Shown here piece by piece: positions 27,185 to 36,356 of a DNA stretch of 64,000 nucleotides. Source of the DNA: Clostridium manihotivorum. GTDB taxonomy: Bacteria; Bacillota; Clostridia; Clostridiales; Clostridiaceae. Location of the stretch: assembly GCF_004015185.1 (NCBI RefSeq), contig NZ_CP025746.1, positions 5,473,776 to 5,537,775 on the forward strand, read 5' to 3'. Positions within the stretch are counted from its first letter, which is position 1. Each line of letters begins with the position of its first letter. The notes below the pieces were generated by a model. That model ran no database searches. It was not told where the DNA came from and saw only the letters and a list, made by a program, of their open reading frames with translations. A program made the translations under genes and the position numbers.

Positions 27185-28054
27185 TTACCAGATATTTTTT
27201 AACTCCATATAAACTGCTGCCATGTCTAGCTTCCCTTTTCCACTTTCTTTTGCAGAAATATAAACTTTATTTACTTCTTCACCTAGTGGTAATATTGTTT
27301 TCATTCTATCGGCTTCAGCCTTAACAAGACCTAAGTCTTTTGACATTAATTCTAACATAAATTGAGCTAAGAATTCTTCCTTAATATACATATCTTTCTT
27401 AAGTTGGAATAGCCCATTATTCATGGAAGACTTTGAAATCAGCTCTATCATTTTTTCTTTATCCACACCCAATTTTTCTGCAAATACTAAAGTTTCAGCA
27501 AATCCTTGCCCCATAATCCCGAGTAGAAGATTTATTGATAACTTTGCTGAAGTACCTCTTCCATTATCTCCAAAGTATATAATGTCCTTGCCTAAAATGT
27601 TAAGATAAGGTGTACATGTTTTTATAGCATCCTCATCTCCTCCTACAAGTATGACTAACTGTCTAGATTGAGCTGCTCCAACCGAACCAGATACTGGAGC
27701 ATCTAAGTAAGCGCCTCCTTTTTCTGATACCATTTTTGCAAATGATATTGAATCCTGTGGTGAAATTGTACTCATATCTACTACTATTTTTCCTGGCTTA
27801 ATAGCCTGTAAAACTCCATTGTCCTGAATTAATACTTCCCTTACAGCATTTGCATCTGATAACATAATAAAAATAATATTCGATTGCTCCACTGTCTCCT
27901 TTGGCGAACTCATCGTATTTGCACCTAGCTCAACCAAAGCTACTGCCTTTTCTACAGAACGATTATATACATTAACTTTATTTCCTTCTTTTAAAAGATT
28001 CGTTGCCATTGGTGTTCCCATATGACCCAATCCAATCCATCCTAATGTGTTCAT
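27185..28054 (-). CDS. NAD(P)-dependent beta-hydroxyacid dehydrogenase (3-hydroxyisobutyrate dehydrogenase-like)
   Basis: 289 residues from ATG 28054 (AAAAGAGGT six bases upstream). N-terminal Rossmann domain GWIGLGHMGTPMATNLLKEG, substrate motif DAPVSGSVGAAQ near 120, and the catalytic Lys in GRGTSAKLSINLLLG near 170 place it in the beta-HAD family with 3-hydroxyisobutyrate, tartronate semialdehyde, GLYR-type and succinic semialdehyde reductases. The length is typical. The substrate is not fixed. Upstream on the same strand lies the AAA/nuclease gene, separated by a terminator, so it is probably its own unit. Confidence 0.85.
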   Translation of the reverse strand: MNTLGWIGLGHMGTPMATNLLKEGNKVNVYNRSVEKAVALVELGANTMSSPKETVEQSNIIFIMLSDANAVREVLIQDNGVLQAIKPGKIVVDMSTISPQDSISFAKMVSEKGGAYLDAPVSGSVGAAQSRQLVILVGGDEDAIKTCTPYLNILGKDIIYFGDNGRGTSAKLSINLLLGIMGQGFAETLVFAEKLGVDKEKMIELISKSSMNNGLFQLKKDMYIKEEFLAQFMLELMSKDLGLVKAEADRMKTILPLGEEVNKVYISAKESGKGKLDMAAVYMELKNIW

Positions 28055-28141
28055 ATTCATACCTCTTTTCAAATTTAATAAATAGTTATAATGTTGTCGG
28101 ATACTGAGATAATATTATAGGCTCAATTCTTCATATTAAAA

Positions 28142-28176
28142 AACCACCAAAATACGATTTTTACATTTTGATGGTT
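28142..28176 (-). terminator. Terminator after the AAA/nuclease-like gene
   Basis: AACCACCAAAAT and ATTTTGATGGTT pair with one mismatch; on the minus strand the stem is followed by TTTTTTAA. Confidence 0.7.
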
Positions 28177-28214
28177 CTAATTGTTAAGACAATATATTTA
28201 TTAATGATAAATTA

Positions 28215-29771
28215 CTACACAACAACTTCAAATATTTCCTTTTCTTCTATGCTATATTTTCTGCTACTATATTCTTTGTTTTTATTAAAACTAAATATTA
28301 AAAGATATCCTTTACCTAATCCTTCTATGCTTAAATAGTTTTTTAGCTGTTTTAATCCTTTTTGATGCGCTATGTCACCATGCCATATTTTTGTTTCAAT
28401 AACATACTTATTTTGATTATATTGAATCACTACATCAATTCTTCTCTCTTCTGATATTTGTACTTCCTTATAATCAAACCCAACACCATTTATTATTGGT
28501 TTTAAAAATGACAAAAATAGCAAAACTCCATGCCTTTCTAAAAATTCAACATCTTTTGAACTATAATTTTCTTTCATAAATTGCTGAAATTTTAAAAGTA
28601 TCTGTTCCATATTCAAGCCGTTATTAGTTGTTATAAAGTTATCCTTAAAATTATAAGAACTCATATTAGTCACATTCATTTTTGATATCATGTAATTATA
28701 AATTACTTCCCTGAGAATTTTATTAGACACTGCTACATTATTATTTTTATCTGCTATTAAGTATCCAAGCATGTGTCCGAGTTCTATTACTGGATTGTTT
28801 ATATTGAATACTTGATTAATATTTAATATGAGTACATTATATATACATTCATATAGTTCCTTATTATTTTCTATATTCTTTATCAAATCATCAAAAAGCA
28901 TATTTTTTTCATTAACTATTATTTTTACTGCTTTTTGAATTTCCTCTAATAGCCAAGGCCTTTTATTGTCTCTTAATATATCTTCATCTATAACTTGACA
29001 TACCCTAGATACCAAAAAAGGATATCCATTGGTAAACTTAGATATTTCCTTACTCAATTTTTCTATATCTAATTCTAAATTATTTTCTTTTGAATACTCC
29101 TCTAGCATAGTTCCTATTTCAAATTCATTAAAACTCATATCTATATCAAACTTTACTGCTATATTCCAAGGAGAATTATATCTTATATCTGAATCATCTC
29201 TAAATTTTATCTTCAAGTTTTTAATATCATGTACTCCTGCTAAAATTACTGATTTAAATGTAGTTCCATTTACTTTTGCTCTACTTAAATATAATGATCT
29301 AAGCATCCCTAAAAAATCTAAAAACAACTTATTATTTGAAGCTTTATCCACTTCATCAATAATCAATATAACTTCCATGTTGCTAGTTATTTTCTTTATA
29401 TTATTAATTAAATCTACGAATGTATAAACTGTATCTAATTCTACTCCAATAGACTCATTAATAGCATTCATAAAGTAATTACAAAAACTTTCTTCTGAAT
29501 CAAATACAGAACCTAACCCTTCAAAATCTAAACTTATAACCTTGTATCTAGTCTTTAGTATTTCTTCAAGAGTATGAAGTGTTGTTGTCTTCCCATACTG
29601 TCTAGGTCTGTTTATTATAAAATAATGTTCTTTTTGAATTAACTTAATTATGCTCTTTAGTTTATAATCTATATTCACCATATAATGCTTATCAGATATG
29701 CACAAGCCTGTTGTATTAAAAGTTTTACCTTCATGCTCATCTTCTTCAAAAAACTTTAAATAATCTCTCAT
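28215..29771 (-). CDS. AAA-like ATPase with C-terminal PD-(D/E)XK domain
   Basis: 518 residues. Residues about 20-270 are a STAND/AAA-like NTPase with a Walker A variant RPRQYGKTTTLHTL and Walker B VILIIDEVDK. The last 110 residues read as a nuclease-like fold, RRIDVVIQYNQNKYVIETKIW, with Asp and Glu-X-Lys spaced as in PD-(D/E)XK enzymes. Proteins of this shape occur in many copies in anaerobes, often in variable regions, and are suspected of mobile-element or defence roles; none is well characterised. Here it has no partner genes: the neighbours are a dehydrogenase and decayed TetR/MATE genes. Confidence 0.8.
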   Translation of the reverse strand: MRDYLKFFEEDEHEGKTFNTTGLCISDKHYMVNIDYKLKSIIKLIQKEHYFIINRPRQYGKTTTLHTLEEILKTRYKVISLDFEGLGSVFDSEESFCNYFMNAINESIGVELDTVYTFVDLINNIKKITSNMEVILIIDEVDKASNNKLFLDFLGMLRSLYLSRAKVNGTTFKSVILAGVHDIKNLKIKFRDDSDIRYNSPWNIAVKFDIDMSFNEFEIGTMLEEYSKENNLELDIEKLSKEISKFTNGYPFLVSRVCQVIDEDILRDNKRPWLLEEIQKAVKIIVNEKNMLFDDLIKNIENNKELYECIYNVLILNINQVFNINNPVIELGHMLGYLIADKNNNVAVSNKILREVIYNYMISKMNVTNMSSYNFKDNFITTNNGLNMEQILLKFQQFMKENYSSKDVEFLERHGVLLFLSFLKPIINGVGFDYKEVQISEERRIDVVIQYNQNKYVIETKIWHGDIAHQKGLKQLKNYLSIEGLGKGYLLIFSFNKNKEYSSRKYSIEEKEIFEVVV

Positions 29772-29839
29772 TACTTTCTCTTCTAAGCCTCACTTTCTTA
29801 TATAGATTACCTTTTAATTCTTAACTAATGCTTCTTAAA

Positions 29840-30135
29840 TTATAACACATTGATATCAAAGCTACTTTGAATTTGTTCAAGAATTTTTTTAATGTCTGAT
29901 TCCTTTCCAGATGTTAGAAGCCACTTTATTGTGGTTAGTACTTAAGAGGAGTACCTGGTTGAATAATAGTCTAATAAGGAGCTGTCTTTACAGCTGTTAT
30001 GAAGTATTAAGTATTGCGTGAAATTCTTCTTTAATAAATTTTCAATATCCTCATATAAGTTGATATCCTTTGTCCTAATTTTCCACAAAGCAAGTACTGT
30101 CTTTCTTTGCTCATATAGATACGCATAGGCTTTTT
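29840..30135 (-). pseudogene. TetR-type regulator, C-terminal remnant
   Basis: The minus strand reads ALWKIRTKDINLYEDIENLL, then an in-frame TAA (29942-29944), then TTIKWLLTSGKESDIKKI. This resembles the C-terminal ligand-binding half of TetR proteins, where a segment like IIKWW..G is common. The DNA-binding half is missing. It sits next to a decayed MATE exporter, a typical regulator-pump pair. The assignment rests on resemblance and is moderate. Confidence 0.45.
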
Positions 30136-30175
30136 AATTGGATAGAACAAATACAAAAATAACTTGGTATTGCAT

Positions 30176-30222
30176 AAGCCCAATTAAGACATAACAGGGA
30201 ATATTATTCCTTAATTGGGCTT
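30176..30222. terminator. Hairpin between TetR and MATE remnants
   Basis: AAGCCCAATTAAG and CTTAATTGGGCTT form a perfect 13-bp stem with a 21-nt loop, just after the MATE remnant on the minus strand. A T-run is lacking, so termination activity is uncertain. Confidence 0.45.
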
Positions 30223-30241
30223 ACACTTATTTAGATCTTCT

Positions 30242-30510
30242 TTATTCATTCACAGACATTTCTATTATACCCTTCTGTCTAACCCCTAACCATAGAATAA
30301 TTCCTATCACACATGAAATACCTTCTGTAGCTGTCATAGTCCAAATAACACCATTAACAGCAAATAGCATGTTTCCTATAATCAAAATAGGCACAAATAA
30401 GACACCTCTAACAGCAGTCATAAAGTTTGATTGCACGCCAGCTCCTTGAGCTTAGAAGATTCCAGTGAAAAATTCACATAAGTCAGCAAAGACAGTTGAG
30501 CTATTAAAGT
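30242..30510 (-). pseudogene. MATE-family efflux protein, C-terminal remnant
   Basis: An intact 64-residue stretch (VQSNFMTAVRGVLFVPILII and onward, ending MSVNE) matches the last two membrane segments of multidrug MATE exporters. Upstream in the same frame, FFTGIF is followed by a TAA at 30452-30454 and then AQGAGVQSN, so the frame is broken and the first ten or so membrane segments are absent. It should not make a working pump. A further 300 bp up to truA shows no gene except a terminator-like hairpin. Confidence 0.6.
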
Positions 30511-30645
30511 TATTTGACCAATGAAGCCATCTTGTTCATCGCTTCTAAAGCTCCGCTTAATTGGTTGCAATTACTTCTATAGCCTTAGAAATTATTGAAA
30601 TTAAACATCAATTTTATGAAAGCTTTATTTTACTCAAATAGACAA

Positions 30646-30673
30646 AAACCCCGGACATTGCTGTCTAGGGTTT
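30646..30673. repeat. Terminator-like hairpin of the CTAGACA type
   Basis: AAACCCCGGACA and TGTCTAGGGTTT pair around a short loop. It lies in the decayed stretch between the MATE remnant and truA and is related to hairpins at 26440, 39032 and 43322. Confidence 0.5.
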
Positions 30674-30838
30674 CTTGTAGAATCAAAGCATTAACTTTGA
30701 AATCCACTAACTATAATTCATCTATGCTATGTAACCTTTATCCATCTTAACGCTGGTAACTATCATAAAAAAATCTATGTCATTTGTGATATACCTAACT
30801 GTAAAGATATAATATAGATTTTAAAAAAGATATATGTA

Positions 30839-31585
30839 TTAGTATTGAATGCTTAATAAACAAAGTGCATCTGCACTAGCTTTATGACCTACATCATTCA
30901 TGTCTCTAGACTTAAAAGCCTTCTCAATTGTATTTACAGGCAATTGACCAATCCCCACTTGAATTAATGTACCAACTATTATTCTTTCCATATTTAGTAA
31001 AAATCCATTTGCTGTAATTATGATAATAATTTCATTTTTGGTTTCACTTATATCAAGAGAAAGTATTTTTTTAACCGATTTCTTTGTTTTCTTATTAGTA
31101 GTAAAAGCTAAGAAATCATGTTCACCTACAAGGTACTTTGCAGCTTCTTTACTTTTAGCTACATTTATTGTTTGGTTCATTAAGTGAACATAATGTCTTT
31201 CAAACAAAGGACGATTAGGTGCATCTTTCTTCCATAATCTATATTCATAAGTTGCACTTTTCATTAAATATCTGCTATGGAATCTTTCATCCACAGCCTC
31301 TACTGATAATATGATAATATCATCTGTTAAGTATTTTTCAAAATAATCAAAGATTTCTTTTTCACTTAATTTGTTATCTGGTGCTATAAAGTTCACAATC
31401 TGCCCTTTAGCATGTACTCCAGCATCAGTATTAATTGCACCAATAACCTCTATATCTTTTTCATAAAGCTTTGATAATATCGCTTCCAACTTACCTTCAA
31501 TACTCTTTTCCGCATTATCCTTGGATTTATTATACCCTATATATTTTCTACCATCATAGGCTATCATCATCTTATAATTTTGCAT
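30839..31585 (-). CDS. tRNA pseudouridine synthase, TruA family (divergent)
   Basis: 248 residues from ATG 31585, which has AAAAGGAGG ahead of it. TruA-type fold: YKMMIAYDGRKYIGYNKS near the start, catalytic Asp54 in INTDAGVHAKGQIVNF, and AFTTNKKTKKSVKKI and FLLNMERIIVGTLIQVG further on. TruA makes pseudouridine at positions 38-40 of the tRNA anticodon arm. In ordinary TruA the motif is RTDAGVHA with a conserved Arg two residues before the Asp; here that residue is Asn52. This suggests a second, divergent TruA paralogue such as clostridia often carry, so I give no symbol. Confidence 0.82.
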   Translation of the reverse strand: MQNYKMMIAYDGRKYIGYNKSKDNAEKSIEGKLEAILSKLYEKDIEVIGAINTDAGVHAKGQIVNFIAPDNKLSEKEIFDYFEKYLTDDIIILSVEAVDERFHSRYLMKSATYEYRLWKKDAPNRPLFERHYVHLMNQTINVAKSKEAAKYLVGEHDFLAFTTNKKTKKSVKKILSLDISETKNEIIIIITANGFLLNMERIIVGTLIQVGIGQLPVNTIEKAFKSRDMNDVGHKASADALCLLSIQY

Positions 31586-31847
31586 TTGAATCCTCCTTTT
31601 TATAAATACCAATCAATACATTGTATCATATACTAAGATAGGTTCATATATGTAAACTTTCTTATTAGAAATTCTTTATCAGTATTCCTCTCTTTACAAA
31701 AAATATCTGAAATACTTCATTTATATATAATGAAAAAATCATACAACATCATGACATGTAGATTCTTTAATGAATTATATATTAGAATATCCTAGATATT
31801 TGCTAATCTGCTTATATAAAGATTTGAACTTAATCGAAAAAGGTGTT

Positions 31848-31886
31848 ATGCTTTCAATGTTAACCTTAGTAAAAAGTATTACATAA
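31848..31886 (+). CDS. Possible leader peptide upstream of ABC-F gene
   Basis: A 12-codon frame MLSMLTLVKSIT follows AAAAAGGTG and ends before a hairpin region (TTACAT / ATGTAA near 31880-31900) and a terminator-like hairpin at 31925. Upstream peptides of this kind control many antibiotic-responsive ABC-F genes by ribosome stalling. The ribosome site is close to the start, so real translation is uncertain. Confidence 0.35.
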   Translation: MLSMLTLVKSIT

Positions 31887-31924
31887 ATATATAATGTAAC
31901 ATTTAAAATACTAAAGACTATATT

Positions 31925-31952
31925 AAAGTGCTTATCTTATAGGCTCTTTTTT
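31925..31952 (+). terminator. Probable transcription attenuator in the ABC-F leader
   Basis: AAAGTGCTTAT pairs with ATAGGCTCTTT (one mismatch, one G-U) and is followed by six T in a row, 21 bp before the ABC-F start codon and with no gene ending upstream on this strand. A terminator in this place would act as an attenuator. Confidence 0.55.
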
Positions 31953-31973
31953 AATTATAAAGCGAGGTCTAAT

Positions 31974-33743
31974 ATGTTAAAAATCGATAACTTATCCTAC
32001 TCATTTCCCCAAAAGGACCTATATGACAAAATCTCATTTACCTTAGAATATGGTCAACATTGTGCTTTTATAGGAACAAATGGTACTGGCAAAAGTACTC
32101 TCATAGATATAATTATGGATCCTGAAAAATATATGTTCGATGGTACCTTAGAGATGGACCCAAACTGTAAAATCGGATATGTAAGTCAATTCTCTCAGCT
32201 AGAAAAAACAAAAGAAATTACAGTTTTCGAATATATAGGAGAATATTTTATTAAACTACAAAATGAAATAACCTCTATCTGTACCGAAATGGAAACCTCT
32301 TCGGATATTGATACTCTACTAGAAAAATATCAACAAGCTCTAGATGCATTCAATGCAATTGATGGGGACTTTTTTGAAGATACTATTAATAAAAATTTAA
32401 ACCTTGCAAATTTAATGAATCATAAAGATTCAATGATATCTGATCTAAGTGGCGGTGAATTCAAGCTTATCCAAGTGATAAAAGCAATGCTAACCAATCC
32501 AGACTTAATTATTATGGATGAACCGGATGTATTTTTAGATTTCAAAAACCTTAATTCCCTTAAAAATCTTATTAATTCACATAAGGGAACAATGTTAATT
32601 ATTACACATAATAGATATCTATTGAATCACTGCTTTAACAAAATTATTCATCTTGAAAACCTAGAACTACAAGAATTCGATGGCAACTATATTGATTATA
32701 ACTTTTCACTGCTTCAAACTAAAATTGAATTGCAAGAACTAGCTGCTGCTGATACTGCAGAAATTGAAAGAAACGAAATCTTAATTAATAAACTAAGAAT
32801 TATTGCTACTGAGAATGCTGAATCTTTTAGAGGAAAAACTCTAAATGCCAGAGTTAAAATTCAAGAAAGATTAGAAAAACGTAGAATTAAAGCACCTTTT
32901 GTGGATATTAAAGAAGTGAATATAGATTTAGTTCCAGATAATATTATAGAAGAAGACATTGCTCTAAAAGTTAATAATTACAGTGTTGCCTTTGACGAGG
33001 TACTTCTAGAAAATGTTAGCTTTGAACTTAATTCAACTGATAAAGTAGCCATTATAGGTTTAAATGGTACTGGAAAAACTACTCTTATTCAAGATATATT
33101 TGAAAATAATCATATTTCTATTGAGTTAAGTGAACACATTAAAGTGGCTTATTTATCTCAAATCCAAGACAAAACAATAACTGATTCTAATACCATACAT
33201 GAAGAATTCTTCGATGCTGGTTTTAAGACTTATGACCAGATTAAAGAATATATTTCAACCTATGGTTTTGGAGAAGAACAAATGAATCGAAAGATAGGAA
33301 CTTTATCCGGCGGCGAAAAAAATATGCTTCAATTGGCTAAACTTTCTTCTAGTAAAGCAAATATGTTGCTTCTTGATGAACCAACAAGTCATTTAGACAC
33401 CTATTCACAAGTGGCTCTAGAAAAAGCCCTAAAAAACTATAAAGGTTCAATCCTAATGATTTCTCATGATTTCTATTCAATAGTAAATTGTATGGATTCC
33501 GTTTTAATCATTGAAGATAAGTCAATTAGAAAAATGAGCATACGTAAATTTAGGAAAATGATCTATTCTAATTATTTTGACAAAGACTATCTAGAAGTTG
33601 AACAAAACAAAAAAGCTCTTGAAACCAAAATAGAGTTGGCTTTAAAAGCTAATGATTATACTCTTGCAAAAACTTTATGTGAAGAGTTAGAGGGGATAAT
33701 TAAATTGATGAATGGGACAAAGTGGCTTCCCCTTCTTTATTAA
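31974..33743 (+). CDS. ABC-F family ATPase, possible ribosome-protection protein
   Basis: 589 residues with two nucleotide-binding domains and no membrane segments. First domain: Walker A GTNGTGKST (about 33-41), signature LSGGE, Walker B LIIMDEPD. Second domain: Walker A GLNGTGKTT (about 362-370), signature LSGGEKN, LLLDEPTSHLD. Between them is a charged linker (about 250-300, with EIERNEILINKLRI and ARVKIQERLEKRRIK) as in ABC-F proteins, which bind the ribosomal E site and can dislodge antibiotics. The leader with a small open frame and attenuator hairpin supports drug-inducible expression. Which drug, if any, cannot be read. Confidence 0.85.
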   Translation: MLKIDNLSYSFPQKDLYDKISFTLEYGQHCAFIGTNGTGKSTLIDIIMDPEKYMFDGTLEMDPNCKIGYVSQFSQLEKTKEITVFEYIGEYFIKLQNEITSICTEMETSSDIDTLLEKYQQALDAFNAIDGDFFEDTINKNLNLANLMNHKDSMISDLSGGEFKLIQVIKAMLTNPDLIIMDEPDVFLDFKNLNSLKNLINSHKGTMLIITHNRYLLNHCFNKIIHLENLELQEFDGNYIDYNFSLLQTKIELQELAAADTAEIERNEILINKLRIIATENAESFRGKTLNARVKIQERLEKRRIKAPFVDIKEVNIDLVPDNIIEEDIALKVNNYSVAFDEVLLENVSFELNSTDKVAIIGLNGTGKTTLIQDIFENNHISIELSEHIKVAYLSQIQDKTITDSNTIHEEFFDAGFKTYDQIKEYISTYGFGEEQMNRKIGTLSGGEKNMLQLAKLSSSKANMLLLDEPTSHLDTYSQVALEKALKNYKGSILMISHDFYSIVNCMDSVLIIEDKSIRKMSIRKFRKMIYSNYFDKDYLEVEQNKKALETKIELALKANDYTLAKTLCEELEGIIKLMNGTKWLPLLY

Positions 33744-33784
33744 GTTTACAAGAACAGTTCCTACAAAATATCTTCAAATATTAG

Positions 33785-33816
33785 AGACCACATTGAATAT
33801 TACCTCAATGTGGTCT
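33785..33816 (+). terminator. Terminator after ABC-F gene
   Basis: AGACCACATTGA and TCAATGTGGTCT form a perfect 12-bp stem followed by TTATTATTA, 40 bp past the stop. Confidence 0.75.
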
Positions 33817-33918
33817 TTATTATTACTTTATCAACAAAATTTTGTGTTAAGCTTTTACACTCATATATATACCTATTACTTAATTTATCTGATTGCTTAA
33901 AACAAGTTTTTCTTATTT

Positions 33919-36342
33919 TTATTTCATTTCATCAACTGCAGTTTTACCAGCAATTCTTCCGAAGGTAAATATATCAGTTAATGCATTACCGCCAAGACGG
34001 TTACCTGCATGGATACCTCCAGCAACTTCTCCAGCAGCATAAAGATTTTTTATTGGTTTATCATTTTCGTCTAATACGTGAGCTTTAGTGTCTATCTTAA
34101 GTCCACCCATTGTATGATGAACTGCTGGCTTTCTAGGAGTAGCATAAAACGGTGCTTTTTCAACCTTTAAGCTAAAGGTATCCTTATGGAATTCTGGATC
34201 AAAGCCTGCATCAACATATGAATTATATTTATTAATAGTGTCTACAAGAACTGCAGGGTCCATTCCAACTTTTACTGCCAACTCTTCTAGGGTATCTGCT
34301 CTAAATAAAGTACCAGCTTCTACCTGACGGTCTAACCTTTCTTGACTTGTATTAGCTGCAGTTTTCTTTATTTCATCATCAGCTATAAGGTAGAATAAAC
34401 CACCCTGTTCAATAGCAGCCTTTGTTAAAACATCTCTTCCAGAGAATTCATTAATAAATCTTTTTCCTTCTTTATTAACCATTACAAAGTTTTCAGGAGG
34501 TACTTGAACTCCACTGAATAATTCACCAGTTTCAGGATCGGCTACAGGCATCATTTGAGTAAAGCCCATTCCTACAAGTGCTGCTCCTACAGATTTACCA
34601 AGTAATATTCCATCACCAGTCATAGCGTAGGAATTAGTAGTCTTTACATCATCAGCAATTTCATTCCAGTAAGTGTTGTATTCTTTTAGCATCTTTGTGT
34701 TTGCACCAAAACCACCACTTGCTAGCACTACTGCTTTTGCATGAACAGTTATCTTTTGGCCATTAACACCAGTTGCTATAACTCCTTTTATTTCGCCATC
34801 TTCTATGATAAATTCTTTTACAGGGCTATCAGTAATGATTTTTCCTGAGTTATCTTGTACATATTTTGTTAGTGCAAGTATAAAGGATGAACCATGGCTT
34901 TTGGTAGGCTTATGACCACGACGCCAAAGTGCACCAACAGGAGCAAATACTATGCTCTTATCGTACTCAACCCCTATTTCCTCTAACCATTTAACACTTT
35001 CTAAAGCTCTGTCTGTAAGTATCTTTACTAGATCATATTGTCCGTATATGGTGTTGCCATTAAGGTCAGTTCTTTTACCACCAAAATATGTTTGCATTCT
35101 ATGAAGTAGTGGAGAGTCAAATAGATGTCCCTTTTGTGTACCGAATTTCTCCTGGTAAGCTGAAAACTCTTTTCTAAGTGCACGGAAATCATCTATGTAT
35201 TCTGGATGAATCAAGCTCTCATCTGTATCTAGTAGTGCTTCGATGGTATGTCTTTCTCCTAGATTTTCTTCAAACTGCATCTGCCACTCTGGATCTGCAG
35301 CATTGATAGGACCACCTGAACGTATTGTATTTCCACCTACTGCTGGATATTTCTCAAGAACAATAGCACTTGAACCATTTTGCAGCGCTGTTGCAGCCGC
35401 ACTTAGTCCAGCGCCGCCTCCACCTACAACTACTACATCACAAGTATATTCTTCGTCTTCTTTAATTAAGCTGCTAGCAGGCTTTGGACGTCTCTTAAGT
35501 ATGTCAGGATTAACTCCTGCAAGTTTAACTGCTTTTGCTACACCGTCTATTACAGCATTGCTAGTTTCTGAAGCACCTGAAAGAGCATCAACATTCAATG
35601 TCTGTCCTTCGATTATTTTATCTGGAATTCTTACAAAAACTACATCTGCAAGACCTTCTGTCTCGCCCTCTGTATTTATAGCTATACTTTCTATTCTGTT
35701 CTCACTAAAGGATACCTTCATTGGAAGACTTCCGCTGTGCCCTATTGCACTTACCTCATATACTCCTGGTTTGAAGGTAAACTCTTCTTCTTCGTTTAGC
35801 TGATTTGAAATCTTTGCAAAACGCATAAAACGTAAGAAGCATATTTCTAGGAAATCTATGGTTCTTTCATTGTTTAGATTACCTTGTTCATCAAATGCTT
35901 TATTTGCACTTCCAAGTAAAAATTCATATCCTGGCATTACATTTGCATCAACACCTGGTGCATCTAGGATTTGACGAAGATGTAGCTGTGCACGAGAAGA
36001 ACCTTGAGTATCAAGAGAAGCACCAAGGATCATTACTGGTTTGCCAGCAAGTGGATGAAGATCAAAGCTTAGCCATTCAATTAAACTCTTAAGACTAGAT
36101 GGTATTGAGTGATTATACTCAGGAGTAGCTATAATAACACCATCACTTTCTGTAATCTTATTATTGAACATCTGTATCACTTCACTTGAGGACTGATTAT
36201 CAGATTGATTAAACATAGGAACATCTTTAATCTCAAGTATCTCTATTTCTGCCTTTGACTCAAAGTACTTTTTCATAAACTGAAGGAGTTTACGATTATA
36301 TGATCTTTTTGCACTAGTTCCAACAATTGCTATAAATTTCAT
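33919..36342 (-). CDS. Trimodular flavin reductase: FMN reductase, covalent-FMN domain and fumarate-reductase-like FAD domain
   Basis: 807 residues, no signal peptide. Residues 1-180 are an NADPH-dependent FMN reductase domain (ATPEYNHSIPSSLK). Residues about 190-275 are an FMN_bind domain with flavinylation motif DALSGASET; Ser258 is the expected FMN attachment point. Residues about 300-805 are a fumarate-reductase-type FAD domain (VVVGGGGAGLSAA). By comparison with Shewanella fumarate reductase, the proton-shuttle Arg (636), a His (742/743 in VHHTMGG) and Arg782 (NRLGGN) are kept, but the substrate His of QAHP is Met598 (QMMP). The architecture resembles cytoplasmic NADH-dependent acrylate/hydroxycinnamate reductases of Vibrio. 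I infer an NAD(P)H-driven reductase of a 2-enoate other than fumarate, serving as electron sink. It follows the next gene by 14 bp. Confidence 0.88.
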   Translation of the reverse strand: MKFIAIVGTSAKRSYNRKLLQFMKKYFESKAEIEILEIKDVPMFNQSDNQSSSEVIQMFNNKITESDGVIIATPEYNHSIPSSLKSLIEWLSFDLHPLAGKPVMILGASLDTQGSSRAQLHLRQILDAPGVDANVMPGYEFLLGSANKAFDEQGNLNNERTIDFLEICFLRFMRFAKISNQLNEEEEFTFKPGVYEVSAIGHSGSLPMKVSFSENRIESIAINTEGETEGLADVVFVRIPDKIIEGQTLNVDALSGASETSNAVIDGVAKAVKLAGVNPDILKRRPKPASSLIKEDEEYTCDVVVVGGGGAGLSAAATALQNGSSAIVLEKYPAVGGNTIRSGGPINAADPEWQMQFEENLGERHTIEALLDTDESLIHPEYIDDFRALRKEFSAYQEKFGTQKGHLFDSPLLHRMQTYFGGKRTDLNGNTIYGQYDLVKILTDRALESVKWLEEIGVEYDKSIVFAPVGALWRRGHKPTKSHGSSFILALTKYVQDNSGKIITDSPVKEFIIEDGEIKGVIATGVNGQKITVHAKAVVLASGGFGANTKMLKEYNTYWNEIADDVKTTNSYAMTGDGILLGKSVGAALVGMGFTQMMPVADPETGELFSGVQVPPENFVMVNKEGKRFINEFSGRDVLTKAAIEQGGLFYLIADDEIKKTAANTSQERLDRQVEAGTLFRADTLEELAVKVGMDPAVLVDTINKYNSYVDAGFDPEFHKDTFSLKVEKAPFYATPRKPAVHHTMGGLKIDTKAHVLDENDKPIKNLYAAGEVAGGIHAGNRLGGNALTDIFTFGRIAGKTAVDEMK

Positions 36343-36356
36343 TTATATTAATCCTC

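Noticed and set aside
35243..35803. 186-codon plus-strand frame inside the trimodular reductase
   Set aside because: Lies opposite a strongly conserved enzyme, is Ser/Pro-rich and has no ribosome site; it is a shadow frame.
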